From Tachypleus tridentatus (taxonomy: Eukaryota; Arthropoda; Merostomata; Xiphosura; Limulidae): 64,000 nucleotides of DNA. The stretch covers positions 27,854,034 through 27,918,033 of the forward strand of contig NC_134829.1 of the NCBI RefSeq assembly GCF_004210375.1, in the 5' to 3' direction. The position numbers and the translations under genes were made by a program. Every line of letters starts with the position of its first letter. Position 1 is the first letter of the stretch. This document shows, one piece after another, positions 43,675 to 56,049 of the stretch. A model generated the notes under the pieces. The model was given only the letters and a program-made list of their open reading frames with translations, did not search any database and was not told where the DNA came from.

Positions 43675-44650
43675 TAGAAAGTTAAACTTCTTCCTTCCTC
43701 TACGTTTGTTGATAATATTTCCATTAGGTGTTGGCTGAGCTTTCCCATACATCTCTTTTCTTGATTGAGCTTTAGATTTTTGATATAAATTAGTCACCAA
43801 GTAGCACCTCAATACACTTTTAATATATCAGCTCTGATTTTAGTCCATGGCATGAACATGTTGAAATTTACTCATACTTGTCATTTTTCAACTTTTGAGC
43901 AACAACAAAGTTCACATTGTGAGAAAAGATCATGAAAAACTAGAGATTCCAACTAACTCAGTAGGATCTTCCTTTTTAACAAACAAAAGGTGTCCTTAAG
44001 TTCCAATCTTCTTTGTGTTCCACACAAAGGTTCTGAGCATGCTCTTCAAGTCTTGATAGTAACTTTCAAGTGCTCCCTGACCTTGAAGATTGTACCTTGT
44101 AGAGCTAATTGTCGTATAGCCTAATTTTTATGATTTCCTGGAAAGCCTGTGGCATAAAATTACTATCTTGATCACTTTGGATTTCCCGAAATAAACCAAA
44201 ATGTGAGGAAAAAATATTAATCAATCCTCTAGCATTAATTAAGCAGAAATTTCTTTGATAGGAATAGCTTTGGGATATCTAGTTGCCTGATCTAAGTTCG
44301 TCAACAAAAATGTATTTCTTTTTTTATTGTCCTTGGAAGGGGTCTACAGTATCCACAATAACCCTAGAGAATGTTTCTCTGACTATATAGGTTTCAAAGG
44401 TGCTTTGCAAACTTTATTATTAGGTTTTTTAACTTTTTAACAAGTTTTACATGTTTTATAAAATTCAACTATATCTTTCCTACGTCCAAGCTGATAAGAA
44501 TTTTGCATAAGTCTCAGTTTAGTTTTTCTAACTTCAAGAAGTCTAGCTAAAGGTAATTCATATGCAAAAGACATGAATTCCTGTCTATAGACTTCAGGTA
44601 CAACAACTTGGCTTACAACTTACCAAATCTTATTAGCAAGAATGTTAACA
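43675..44650 (-). pseudogene. Ty3/gypsy integrase relic
   Basis: Frameshifted minus-strand fragments, read in order: zinc-binding region RRKDIVEFYKTCKTC (about 44490-44446), first catalytic Asp in VIVDTVDPF (about 44385), second in REIQSDQDSNF (about 44190-44158), Glu in QGALESYYQDLKSML (about 44085-44045), and a basic C-terminus INKRRGRKKFNF near 43690. The D-D-E residues can still be read, but stops and shifts break the frame repeatedly. Confidence 0.8.
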
Positions 44651-44866
44651 TCCCTCCACTTCTTCATCAACACACTATCTTGAAAGCAATAATAGACGGG
44701 GTGTTTCTGTGCTTAGTGTTCTGATACGGCTGGAGAGATGTCAAACTCAGATCATTTTTCTGTCTCTCAATCAAAGTTTGCTTCTTTGTCCTAAATATCA
44801 GTGAAAAACTGACTTGTTTCCAGAATCTAAATCTACAAGAAAGTAGTGTTCAAATCATTACTATGA

Positions 44867-45202
44867 TTAAGGTCTGAATTTTCTATCCAACTTAGTCTGA
44901 CATTTGTGATCAGACTCTTGACGAGCCATAGTCTGTGACCTAGTAACAACACAAGATTGAGATATTTCTGGGAAAGCTTTGTTCAGGTCCTTCATCTTTT
45001 TCTGTTCAGGAGAAACATCTTGCACAATTGGCATCATGTGAACCTGGTCACCTGTAACATTTTCTAAAAATAATGAAACTCCTTTGATGGACAGCTCAGC
45101 AACAAGTCCAACTGTTATAGGATCAATAATATAATAACTCTCTAAGTGGATTCTATATAGAGGTACAGAAGTGTAATCACCACAGATGCCCCAGATCAAC
45201 AT
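44867..45202 (-). pseudogene. gypsy pol fragment between protease and reverse transcriptase
   Basis: An open frame of 111 residues with VPLYRIHLESYYI, ITVGLVAELSIKGVSLFLEN and SCVVTRSQTMARQE. The 'VPLxxIHL...VxVG...LPI.GVSxxLGN...VxTRSQ' arrangement is that of the protease-to-RT spacer in many gypsy elements. The reverse transcriptase that should follow is absent. Confidence 0.7.
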
Positions 45203-45478
45203 ATTTTTTGGAACTTAACTTTATTTCAAGAAATTGGGGCTACTGCAGTATCTCTAAACAAACTAATGGGCATAAGGGCACAGACCACAAAATGACTAGT
45301 GTTAACAAATGAAACAATCTCTTTTATCTGTAAGGCAATCAAAACCCGAAGGTCCAGGTTACAAAATTATCATATGCTTGGATCCAGTAGAGCTAACTAA
45401 CTTGTAAATATAACCTCCTTTAGGTTTACTCTTATTTTTGCACTGTTTTAAAGTTTTTGGTTTATATTGTAGTTTTGG

Positions 45479-45521
45479 ACAACTTGATTTGAAATGACCA
45501 GATCTCTTACGATAATAACAG
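45479..45521 (-). pseudogene. gag zinc-knuckle relic
   Basis: Reads CYYRKRSGHFKSSC, a CX2CX4HX4C knuckle in which the second Cys is Arg (TGT to CGT). It is consistent with the nucleocapsid part of gag upstream of pol. Confidence 0.65.
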
Positions 45522-46184
45522 GTGTTTGAGTTTTCAAATTTTCATTGAGAATTTGTCTTATTTTGATTAACCTGATTTGTCTGTTCTTTCTTTTTATCTT
45601 TCTTAGCAGTAAAACCAGAAAGTTTACAATTTTTGGAGTTTGGATTTTTTAATTAAACTGAATTGAGAATCAAAACAAACTCATTTTGCAGCTTTTGATA
45701 AAGTCTCAACTTTTTTATCTTTAGTATGCACTTTGACATTAAAAGGTGCCCTGTATAGAAATCTTTGTCCATAGACATGTTAGAGTTGAGCCATTTTTCT
45801 AATTCAGATTTTGATTTTACACATTTTCAAAATTTGAAGATTCAGAGTTAATATTTTCAGTTTGGTGTCTCATCTACTATCTTATTATGAACAATACCAA
45901 CTTCCTCATCATTGACAAAGTCTTTTCTCTTGTATTTACTTAAGTTATCTAGGCCTAATTCCATTTTTCTTTTGCCTTGTTGGATACTGTCAAGTTCCTT
46001 ACATAATTGCTTCAACTGATCTTTTCTCAGTTTTAAAAGGTCTTCTCTTTCAATGAATTCTACTTCCAAAAACTATACAACAATAATATTTTCAGCCATT
46101 TCAAATTAACTTCTAATGATTTAAATATATTCATAAATTGGTCTATAATTTATTTTCAAATTAAAACTGAGCTTGAGTATTGAC

Positions 46185-46790
46185 ACAAAATTTTAGACAG
46201 ATCTAGACAAAAACAATAAATTATACAAAACACAAATAATATACAAAGAAATAATTCTTTCTTGTTAGGTCCACTGTCTCTCTAGTTGAACATAATCACT
46301 TCAAATGTAGTATGTCAAAATTCAGCTTCAGGTTGTAAATTCGAAGTGTAATTGACACTAGATTTTATGGCAATGAAAAGTTCACTGATCAAATGTCAAC
46401 TGTACCTAAACCTGTTGATATTTTCAAAAAAAATGACTCTCAGCAGCTCCCAAAGCATAAGGCTTACAGAAGTTACAAAAACAAAGACTAAATCTTAAAC
46501 TTATTAACACTTTAGAGTTCTAATAATAGCTTAAACAAACACCTATGATAAATATCTAGGTTCAAAAAACTCTTGAGTTTGATACAGAAAATCTCTTTCT
46601 GAAATGTTCACTCAAAATGAAATAAAACTTCTCAAAACAATGCTTTTCTCTCTATCGCTAACAGAAACTTGAGGTTTTTGTGTAGAACACTAAAAAATCT
46701 GTTACAGAGAGTGCTTGTGAAAACTGTTAGTTACATCAGTGATCAGGCAATACACCTGCACTGAATAACAAGTAAGTGTTTACAAAATAT
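46185..46790 (-). repeat. LTR (right copy, 5' LTR of the minus-strand element)
   Basis: Partner of the LTR at 42140. The copies differ at many positions and by indels, so the insertion is old. Confidence 0.8.
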
Positions 46791-47550
46791 GGCATTGTAA
46801 CAATATCTTCACAAAATTTGTCAGTCTTTCACATACAAAAACAATATTTTTAGTGAAGCAATTTTAATAAAATAAAGATTTGTCCACGAATATATAATTT
46901 TCATGTTGGGATTAAAAATACTTTGTCATCTCAAGAATCTCAGACTTCCTTTGTAAAATCCCTCAAACCTACTAAATACTTTTCAAACATTGTTTTTCTG
47001 TTTTCAGTATTTTATATTTTATCTGTTATTTCCTTTACCCTTTTTTAAAATGGGATCAGTCAATTTGACTAATCTTACCTAACCTAAAATAGTCTCCATT
47101 TTTACATTTTAGTTCCTTTTATATTAATAAATTAAAGAGTAAAATGAAAAACAAAATGAAAAATGCTTATCTTTTTTTTGCTATCAATTGTCAAGAGTGT
47201 TTAAGCCTTTTTTTTTTATACTAATGGTCAAAATTATTTGTATTTGATTAAATAATGCACCAAAGAACATTGACTAATAAAGTACAAAAGGTAGACAACT
47301 TCTTCTACCACTCAACATTTTTCTGTCTTTCTAATTGTGTGAAAAGAGCTATTATAAATTCATCCAAACTAGTTGTTAAATTTATTATTAGAAAGTTTCT
47401 GGTACTCTAAAAGAAATTGACTTTTATATTGTTTAGGACACATCATCACGCAACATGTCATTTGATATATTAAAATTTTGACTTTCTGTCAGTTATATGT
47501 AACATACAATTGAATCTAAGACAAAACTACTAACATATCATGAAAGAGAG

Positions 47551-47858
47551 GATATGACTTGTGGGTGTGACAAGAGGGGTCTGATTTTCTATTTGATATG
47601 ACTTGTGGGTGTGACAAGAGGGGTCTGATTTTCTATTTGATATGACAGGTGGGTGTGACAAGAGGGGTCTGATTTTCTATTTGATATGACTTGTGGGTGT
47701 GACAAGAGGGGTCTGATTTTCTATTTGATATGACTTGTGGGTGTGACAAGAGGGGTCTGATTTTCTATTTGATATGACTTGTGGGTGTGACAAGAGGGGT
47801 CTGATTTTCTATTTGATATGACTTGTGGGTGTGACAAGAGGGGTCTGATTTTCTATTT
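47551..47858 (+). repeat. 44-bp minisatellite, exactly 7 copies
   Basis: The unit is 'gatatgacttgtgggtgtgacaagaggggtctgattttctattt', starting at 47551, 47595, 47639, 47683, 47727, 47771 and 47815. Copies are identical except 'gacaggtgggtg' in the third. Such homogeneity means recent expansion. Confidence 0.97.
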
Positions 47859-48183
47859 GATAACTCTATGACTAAACAAATTTGAATGCTATGAAAATTA
47901 TAGTTTGTCTAAGCAATGACAATTCTATAGTGAGAAATTTGTGTGTGATTTCTTACTCTTTCAAGGGGTGGTGGGTAAAATAGACCAGATTTCTAGAGAA
48001 AATATATTGTTTGTTACACTAGGGGATATTCAGGATTTCATTTAATATTGCCTTGAAGAATTGGGAACTTGAAAATTATACACAATAAAATATGGACTAC
48101 TATCTAAGATTTTATGCTATACTAATTGGTATACAAGCCTTCATATCATGTGCAATAAAGTATACCCAGATTGAGAGGGTTAA

Positions 48184-49379
48184 TGTGCAATGTTAAAACA
48201 TGTGAGCAACTTATATTGAAATTATTCAAAAAGAACAAAGACATCAGTATTATACCTGTAATTCTGGATTAATTTTAGATCAGTCACAACGTTAACTCAA
48301 AATTCAGAAATTAAATATTTTTCTTTTAAGATGAAACACTTATTTAAGCTTCAGTAAACTGTACTAAGTAAGTGTAATGCATTATGAAGGGTATTATCAA
48401 GCTTATTTGGTTACTGGAAAGTCAGTTTTGATTTACATTATTGTACATAAAGGATGGTTAAATAAAACTAGGGTACAAATCACAATGTGGGAATGGTAAA
48501 ATATATTCTCATAAGAAAGATATCTTAAGAATATAATCTGCATAGAAGTGGCAGTAGACTGTAAATATATCCAAAAGTCTGGACATGCAGGGAAAAATAC
48601 ACAATTTATTCTTTATTTATTTATTATTCAAATTGCTTGCCATTAACAGCTATACAGATATTAATCCTTGTTATGTGATGTAATAACAGTATTTTCTTTC
48701 CTGAAATATGTACAACTAACATTAGTAATGTGTTTGCGAATATAATATCTATTTTCCTTATAAATCAAGAATTCTGAGATAACCTGTAGATTTAACTGCT
48801 ACTATCATTTGAAGAGAAACTTAAAAGCAAAAATATACATACATATGTTTTTACATATGTAAACACATACACATAAATACAATTGAAAAATTAAAGCATA
48901 TTTAGTTTTTAAGCTTACATCTGAATTGTTAATAAGTTAAAAGTGCATCTCTATACTAATTAAATAATATTTTAAGTTGTTATTCTCATAATGCGAAAGA
49001 ACTTTAGTAACTGCTCTATGTGTAGTTAGTTTATAGCAAGTAGGTAGGCATGTTTATTATTTCTTGCTCACAATAAGAAATAAGCTTAACAACCTTCACA
49101 AGTCGTACATATAAAACAAAGATGTGTGTGTGTGTACATATATGTTTCTATCAAATATAAAATATCACCCTATTTTGAGAAAACAGAAATGACATTAAGA
49201 AACTTCAAAGTTTGTTCTAAATTATTAAAATATTTAAAACATGAGATCTAAATTAATATGGCATTCTCATGTTGCTGTTTAATTGATAAAACATGATGAT
49301 TAAACTAAACAAAAATGAGTAAGATATACTATATATAAATATATTTGTACATAAAATACTTGGCAAAACATGTATAATG
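48184..49379. other. NFAT intron, no feature
   Basis: AT-rich with small TA/CA tracts near 48835-48880 and 49120-49145. Nothing else is seen. Confidence 0.5.
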
Positions 49380-49512
49380 CGGTCAATCTCACTGCGTAGT
49401 AAAGCATGCGACTAGCTGCCTCCCCTCTAGTCTTACACTGCTAAATTAGGGACGGCTAGCACAGATAGCCCTCGAGTAGCTTTGTGCGAAATTCCAAAAC
49501 AAACAAACAAAC
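49380..49512 (+). repeat. SINE1 3' half
   Basis: 'gcggtcaatctcactgcgtagtaaagcatgcgactagctgcctcccctctagtcttacactgctaaattagggacggctagcacagatagccctcgagtagctttgtgcgaaattccaaaacaaacaaacaaac', 0.46 kb upstream of an NFAT exon. Confidence 0.85.
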
Positions 49513-49976
49513 AAATATAAAATACAACTTTCTCAGTCTGAAATAAAGGCACAAAAATTTGTTTTAGGTACAATTGTAGCTCAAAAAAAAAAGCTAGCAA
49601 CTTCAAGTGATACTCATTGCTACAAAACAGTAAATTTTTTGTCATAAATACTTTTATGGTGCTGATGAAATTTAAAAAGTGGATTTTATATATATATATA
49701 TATATATACATGTCATTTGAGAAAATAAAATTATCAGGAAAGTATGCTTGTGTTTTTAAAATATTATGTACAAAAATTGTTGAAAACATACAAATAGTGT
49801 ACAAGGTGGACATTATGACATTTCTTTTTATAACAAATATAAATGAAATACATTATAGAGAATTCTTTTTTTCTCAAATTAAAAACATTTTGTTTTATTC
49901 CATGGAATTTTAATGCTTATCCATTTATATCTTTAAATTAAATGTTGCAGTCTTATTCAGTTAGTTTCTTTTACAG

Positions 49977-50041
49977 ATGATGAAACTAGTCTTGTTACTT
50001 GGGAGAAGAAGATACTGCCAGAGCAAGACTATCTCCATCAT
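49977..50041 (+). CDS. NFAT5: NFAT-family factor, short IPT exon
   Basis: A 65-nt exon with acceptor agtttcttttacag and donor CATCAT|gtaagt. It reads DDETSLVTWEKKILPEQDYL then HH, corresponding to the NFAT5 segment with 'ENSWKSEAEIDMELFHQ'. It needs phase 1 from 41289 and ends in phase 0, as observed. An 8.7-kb intron rich in transposons precedes it. Confidence 0.88.
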
Positions 50042-53000
50042 GTAAGTTTTATTATTATTGAAAATTTAGGCATAAAATCCTATCACTGAAGCCATCTTCA
50101 TATGGTACTCTTCCCTGCCTCTATAAAAGTGCTCTTAAGAACAAAAAATAAAAATGTGAAAGTTTCTTCTTAGCACATTCAAATATTGTAATACTCATTT
50201 TTAATTAATTCATTTCTTAGCATTCTATAAGTTTTAGGAATGTATTCTCTTCTCATGTTTATACTTAATAATAAAAATGTTCAGTCATTCTGGTGCACTG
50301 GAGTGCTTCCCTATTACATATCCATTAGTTGTCAGGGTTCTTACTATGTTTTAAAGTAGGCTTTCAATATACAAGCCTTTATTTGGATAGTTGACATTGT
50401 AGAAGGGTCAAGGATAAAGCTGGGAAGTTGGTAGTATATGTTAATTGTTGGCATCATTAATCTGTTACATTCAGTTAATTGATTACTGCAGTTATTCCCA
50501 AAGCATGGTGTATACAAGAAATAAAAAAGGTGACAGCAACTGCCACTTGCCTTTACATTGGTCATCCGTTTGTATTTAGTGACAGTTCCAGGTAGAATTT
50601 CAAATTACGAAACTGAAATCAATGAAACTGAAAAAACTTGAAGTGTAAGAAAAAAAAAACCTTTTAACACTAAAATGTGGCAAAACTCAGATAGCTAGTT
50701 ATGTGTTTTGTGCTTAACTAGAAACCAATATAATAGAAATATTTTGATTAGTTGGAATAATAGAAGTGGTATTAACCTGTAAACCTAATTTTGATTAGTT
50801 TATTATTCTCATGAATATCATTATAATTGGAATTTTTATCTATTGTTGGAATGGTCAAAAACACTCGTATCGATTAATTGATTATTTTCATGATAATTTA
50901 TACAATTAAAAGTTTGATTAATTGATCAGTTTAATTGGCACTAATGTAATTGCTACTCAAAGGCAATTAGTGAAATCACCCAGCTTCAGTATTGTGGTAT
51001 TTTCCCCAGGCAGTTTGAAAGTTTCATCATCAAAGAAGCCATGTTCTAGCTATCTGAGGTCCAAATATCTATAACATTTCTCAATATAATTATTTCCAAA
51101 GAATGCAGTTTAAGGAATATTTTAAACATACATTCTAGACCTGTAACTATAACTCATACAATCAAGTCACCATTAACCAAACTGAGTGTAAATGTTGTGG
51201 TTTTAATTCTATAATTAATCAGAATGATAAACTTTGTCTGTAAAAACTAGTTGGATTTTTAAGATATTGTTAATTCTTTAATTTTTTATGTATTATTATG
51301 CTGATGTGTTTTTATTTTTTATAAATCTGAACTGTCATAAAATCCAGTTTGACCAAAGAAGGTACTATGAAACAAACTCTTAAATTCTAAATGGCCACAC
51401 ATTGCTGAAAAAAAACAGAGATTAGTCATCATTTATAATCTCCTAAATGCATTTAGTCTTTTCTGTACAACAGTTTGATAATAAGTGATAAAACTTTGCA
51501 TCTCCCTCCCAAATACAGTGCTTTGGCATTAGCTAAAAACTCCTCAAACAACTTGCCAATAATGCAAGACCGTTTGTATGTCTTTGTATGTACATCACTA
51601 CAGTTCACCATGCCAACAAATGAAATATTTACACTCGTATTGTCACTGAGACTACTAACATTGTTATGCATCATTAGCAGTAATATATATTTCCTGGTTT
51701 CCATTATATTTAACCATTTTATCAGTTTGCTGCTGCAATTCGAATTAACAAAGACTTTTTTTAAAGAACTGGAAACTTTGTTGGTTTGCATCATAGTTTT
51801 AAAGAGTTTTGTTCATTTTAGATTTGTAATTAAAAACTAATAATACAATTAGACAAAATAATGTTAAGGCATTATATTTACAGTCCTAATTGTTGCTTTA
51901 AAACAGAAAATAACATATGTAATATATAATAATGGGGACAAAAATATCTCAAAATTCCCTGGTCTTCATTTATCACTGTATAAATATTAAGTATCATGAT
52001 CAGGTTTCAGCTGATAGACTGTCTTTAATGCCAAAAAGTTAGCTATTTAATGGATGTGAGTTAGGGTTATGATGTTCATTGTATTATAGTGTTATTTGGA
52101 TTTGCTTTTATCTCTTTCTTTTCATTAACAAATTTTAGGCAATTTAGAGATGCAGATATTTGGATAGTAATGTTAATTATTTATAAAGTGTTTTTGTTCA
52201 ACATGGTGTTAGAAAAATACTGAAATGTCTATGTTTTTTGTCCTGCTGACAATTTTACAATCTTAAGTTTGTGCCAAACAAATCTTGAGGGGTTATTCCA
52301 TGCTTCCAGTATCAGTAACATGACATGTTCTCTTTCTGACTGAGATACATGATTCAAAACCTGTTACTGATCAGTATTGCTACATTAGCATATGTTCTAT
52401 TTTACAAATTATATTTTCTTGAAATTGTTTTTCATGAAACTGAGATAAACACATTGGAATGGCTTGTAGTCAATAAAAATGGGGGAAACACTAGGATTAC
52501 ACTATAAAAAAAATTATTCAGGATCTCATGATAAAATCATTCATTTTCAAAAATTTTGAGTACAGAAAATTTTGTTTCCAAAGTATACTTACCTCCAACT
52601 AGTACAGCTATTACTCAAGTGCCGTGTTTCTTTTCCTTTTCCCGTCTAAGCATTGGTCTGACTTCTTTCTCACTGCTTCAGTCTTTTATTTCTTACTTAA
52701 CTGCCCTAGACAGTATCTGTCTTATGACACTCTCCATTTACATCAGTGCACCCTCTATCTTGGTACTGTATATTAGAATCTTCTTTAGATAATATTGTCC
52801 CTTTTTCATGACAAAGTATTCACCAACAGATTTCTCTGTAATAAGACCTTTTGAGATACCTTGAGTATTCTTTGTGCTACCTACTTGATTTTTGTAAAGC
52901 ATGCACACAAAAAAATGTTTCTTTGGCAAGTTAATTTACTGTATGTGTTCCCAAATTAATGTATCCAGTATGAAGGCATCTCTTGTCTCTCCTATCTCAC

Positions 53001-54675
53001 CAATAACATCTAGCATTGTTTGAGAATTTGTGAGAGGAGTTACTCTTAATTGAGGCTCTCTGTGTTCTTATTCATAGGAAGATGGAGATATACATTTGGT
53101 CTGGTGGTGTTTATCTTTGGGGGTTTTGAGGGTGAACTTTTGGATAATCTTGGACATTTTGAAGATAATTTAGATTCATGTTTTTCAGTGCCTTCCTTTA
53201 TTCTTTTTGATTCTCGTGTGAATCAGCTGACTCTGGCTCCTTTTCTTCTGTTGATATTTTGGGTGTGTGTTGGTTTGGATCATTCCCCAGTTGTTTTTGA
53301 CCCTGCATTTTCCTTAATTTTGGAAAGTTCATAATGTTATTATGTTCCTTGACCACCTCTTCACAGGCATCTTTTTCTTTGCATGCCATGAGGTTTTAGT
53401 GAGTTACATTCAAAATTTAATTAAACTACTTTGTTTTTGTGGTATGCCAATAAATATAGCATAAAAACATAGCTAATAACCCCCTTTTTAATAGTATACA
53501 GGTTTTAATTTTACAAGGCAAAATTTAAAACAGTCTAGAATTTCCCTTAATATGACAATTGTGACATTTACTTTCTATGTATACCTTCTTCTCTAATTGA
53601 TTTACCACCTTTCTAGGAAATATAACATAAATTAAATACTCATTGTAACATAATTATCACCTAGGTAAGGCATTATATTCATAGCCATCAATTTTATTTG
53701 GTTACAAAGCTATGAAATAATAATTAGGCCTCTCTGGCAATGTCCATTGTCATATCCTTTATTACAGAAATTACCAATAGTTCCTTCTGACATTCAATAC
53801 TATATTATTTATGACCAGTAGAAGGCAAAGATTTTCATTTATCAAATGATGTATTATATTACATTGTTTTTTTGTAAAGAGAGTTATCAATTTGCTTTCT
53901 GTTCAAGCTTGATTTCCATAAGAAACACATTGGTAGCCTTAGATGAAGTTTTAATGGCTCTTGTTGCATAGTTAGAAAGCCAGAAATATTGTAATAGTTA
54001 TGGGGCATTGTCTGTTTTTTGCACTTTATTATTCTGCATCCTTTGATGCATTATTTAATCAGATAAAAGTTATTTAGTGCAGTATTATCATTAGCATCAA
54101 ACAATAGGTTTAAGTGTCACTGATGACTGATGGCAAAGAAAACAAGAAAAAAAGGACAGTCCAAGTAAATACTTTATTTCTTGTTTTTCTGGTGTATTTT
54201 TTATTATAAAAGTAACTAAAATATAGAAATAGGAAACTTTTATGCTAAAGTTAAATTAGGTGAAATAAATAAGGACAACATATAAAACGTTTTTATGAGA
54301 TATGGTCACGAGTAACTTATACGTAATATAATTTGATAGTGTAATATCAGTTGCACATTCACCAGGTGATTTACAATGAGTTAGACAGGGTTCAAAGGAC
54401 AATAAAATTTAAGTATAAAAAAGATGTATACTGTTATGAGTTTAAAACTATTTAGAACAAACAAATGTAGTTTCAGGTTACAGTTTAAAGGATAATTTAG
54501 ATTTATTTCAGTTCTCTTTTTGGTGTTATACAAGGCCAATCTTGTATAAAGTTAGAGCAGAAAATTAAAAGATGAAATATGAAGTTTTACTGAAAAATTT
54601 GAAATTTTTGAGGCAAAGAAAAGTACTTTTAATCTTAAATTAAAAATCACTTTGTGCTTGGACAATTATATAGAG
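50042..54675. other. NFAT intron, mostly featureless
   Basis: 52550-53400 contains longer open frames on both strands, the minus strand being charged (ACKEKDACEEVVKEHNNIMN), which might be a decayed gag-like or ORF1 fragment. No conserved motif supports a name. Confidence 0.35.
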
Positions 54676-54955
54676 GCCGGCATTGCCAAGTGGGTTAAGG
54701 CATTTGACTCGTAATTTGAGGGTCACAGGCTTGAATCCTTGTTGCACCAAACATGCTCGCCCTTTCAGCCATGGAGGTGTTATAATGTGATGTTCAGTCC
54801 CACTGTTCATTGGTAAAAGAGTAGCCCAAGAGTTGGCAGTGGGTGGTGATGACTAGCTGCCTTTCCTCTAGTCTTACACTGTTCAATTAGGAGTGGGTAA
54901 CTCAGATAACACTGTGTAGCTTTGTGTGAAATTAAAAAAACAAACAAACAATTAT
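54676..54955 (+). repeat. SINE1, full length, CpG-decayed
   Basis: 'ggccggcattgccaagtgggttaaggcatttgactcgtaatttgagggtcacaggcttgaatccttgttgcaccaaacatgctcgccc' through to 'attaaaaaaacaaacaaaca'. It is complete, but most head CpGs are now TG/CA, unlike the copy at 25378. Confidence 0.88.
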
Positions 54956-55720
54956 ATAGAAATACTATATATATATATATTATGTACAAATTTTTGGTAA
55001 AAATATATTTCCTTAAAAAATCTGTATTTGTGTGTACGAAAGACTTATGTTTACCAAAAGTGTGCCAAATTTTGTGAAGATACAAAAAATGTGCTAAAGG
55101 TTACAGTAAGAAATGCTTATAAGGTTGGTCGTTTTGACTGATCATGTAATGATAGACTTCCTGTAAATCAATAGCATGCTTTTAGAGTACCCTACATTTC
55201 AGTCATAAAGTGATCAAGTGCACTAATTAACAACTTCTGACAATTATTTAGGGATAAACACATTTACTATTTATTACAAACTTGTTTTTTTTTTAATGTT
55301 CTGCTGTTCAACTTAATCTGTCTCTCAGTTCATCTGGCAAAAGTAAAGTGTGTAGTTTTTTTTAACCAGTTGTTTTGCTGAAGATAATTTTATGCAAAGG
55401 ATAGAGCAATAGCTTCCAAAATGTAAGTAATTATAGCTGTAAATCTAGTACATCTTCAATGAATTATGACTTCCACTTCTAGTTCATAAGACTGGTACTC
55501 TGTAAATAAGACCATCCCATCTGAATATCCTCTTGTTGTTTACCATTATTTTTAATCCCCAGGTGAACACAGTTATTTTGAATTAAATGTAAGAATATTA
55601 CTTATTGTATTGAATTGTTCATGTAATGTCACACCTGGAATGTTGATATAGGTTAAAAAATTAAAGATATTGTGCTAACTAAATGTGCACTGAAATTTAT
55701 TTATTTTTTCATTTGCATAG

Positions 55721-55853
55721 ACTCATCTTGTATGCACTGTTCCACCATACAGGCTGAGATCTATTGAAGAACCAGTCACAGTGCAGGTATTTGTGAAAAG
55801 TGGTGGTAAAACAAGTGATCCTCACTTTTTCACATATTTACCTGATTCTAAAG
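55721..55853 (+). CDS. NFAT5: NFAT-family factor, last IPT exon seen
   Basis: A 133-nt exon with acceptor cttatttgcatag-type sequence (ttttttcatttgcatag) and donor AAAG|gtatat. It reads HLVCTVPPYRLRSIEEPVTV, QVFVKSGGKTSDPHFFTYLP and DSK. The VPPY and FTYxPD motifs close the IPT domain in NFAT5. It ends in phase 1. The long glutamine-rich activation region expected next is not recognised in 55854-64000 and probably lies right of the window. Confidence 0.93.
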
Positions 55854-56049
55854 GTATATGAGATGCTTTATTTTCTTGTCTCTTTCCTGAAATTTAGCTT
55901 TTACCTGACAAGCTTAATTTTCACCAGTGCTCTAAAGGAGTTTTGGAATTATAAATATTTACATTAACTTTCACAACAGAATCAATAAAATGTTAAGCTG
56001 AATACATGTCTAAAGGAAAAATTAAAGAATATTGAATCATGTTTTTCAT

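Larger units (their letters stand above)
42140..46790 (-). mobile_element. Ty3/gypsy-type LTR retrotransposon, decayed
   Basis: Two diverged direct repeats of about 0.6 kb (42140-42776 and 46185-46790) enclose minus-strand gag-pol relics: zinc knuckle (45479-45521), protease-side region (44867-45202) and integrase (43680-44650). The order on the minus strand fits Ty3/gypsy. Little more than 0.2 kb separates the protease-side frame from integrase, so reverse transcriptase and RNase H are essentially deleted. It is inserted antisense in an NFAT intron. Confidence 0.85.
41969..48183. mobile_element. Possible piggyBac-like element ends (TTAA duplication)
   Basis: TTAA followed by CTCTCTCAA at 41969-41981, and TTGAGAGGG followed by TTAA at 48171-48183, form short inverted ends (8 of 9 match) with TTAA on both sides, as piggyBac-type elements have. 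No piggyBac transposase is seen between them. The interval holds a Ty3/gypsy element and a minisatellite, so this would be a non-autonomous or decayed host element with a later insertion. Such short matches could be chance. Confidence 0.4.

Noticed and set aside
49433..49813. Minus-strand open frame of 126 codons
   Set aside because: It runs through a SINE1 fragment and TA-rich sequence, so it is chance coding.
51475..51840. Overlapping open frames of 113-121 codons on both strands
   Set aside because: Both strands are open over the same bases, with no recognisable motif or splice context.
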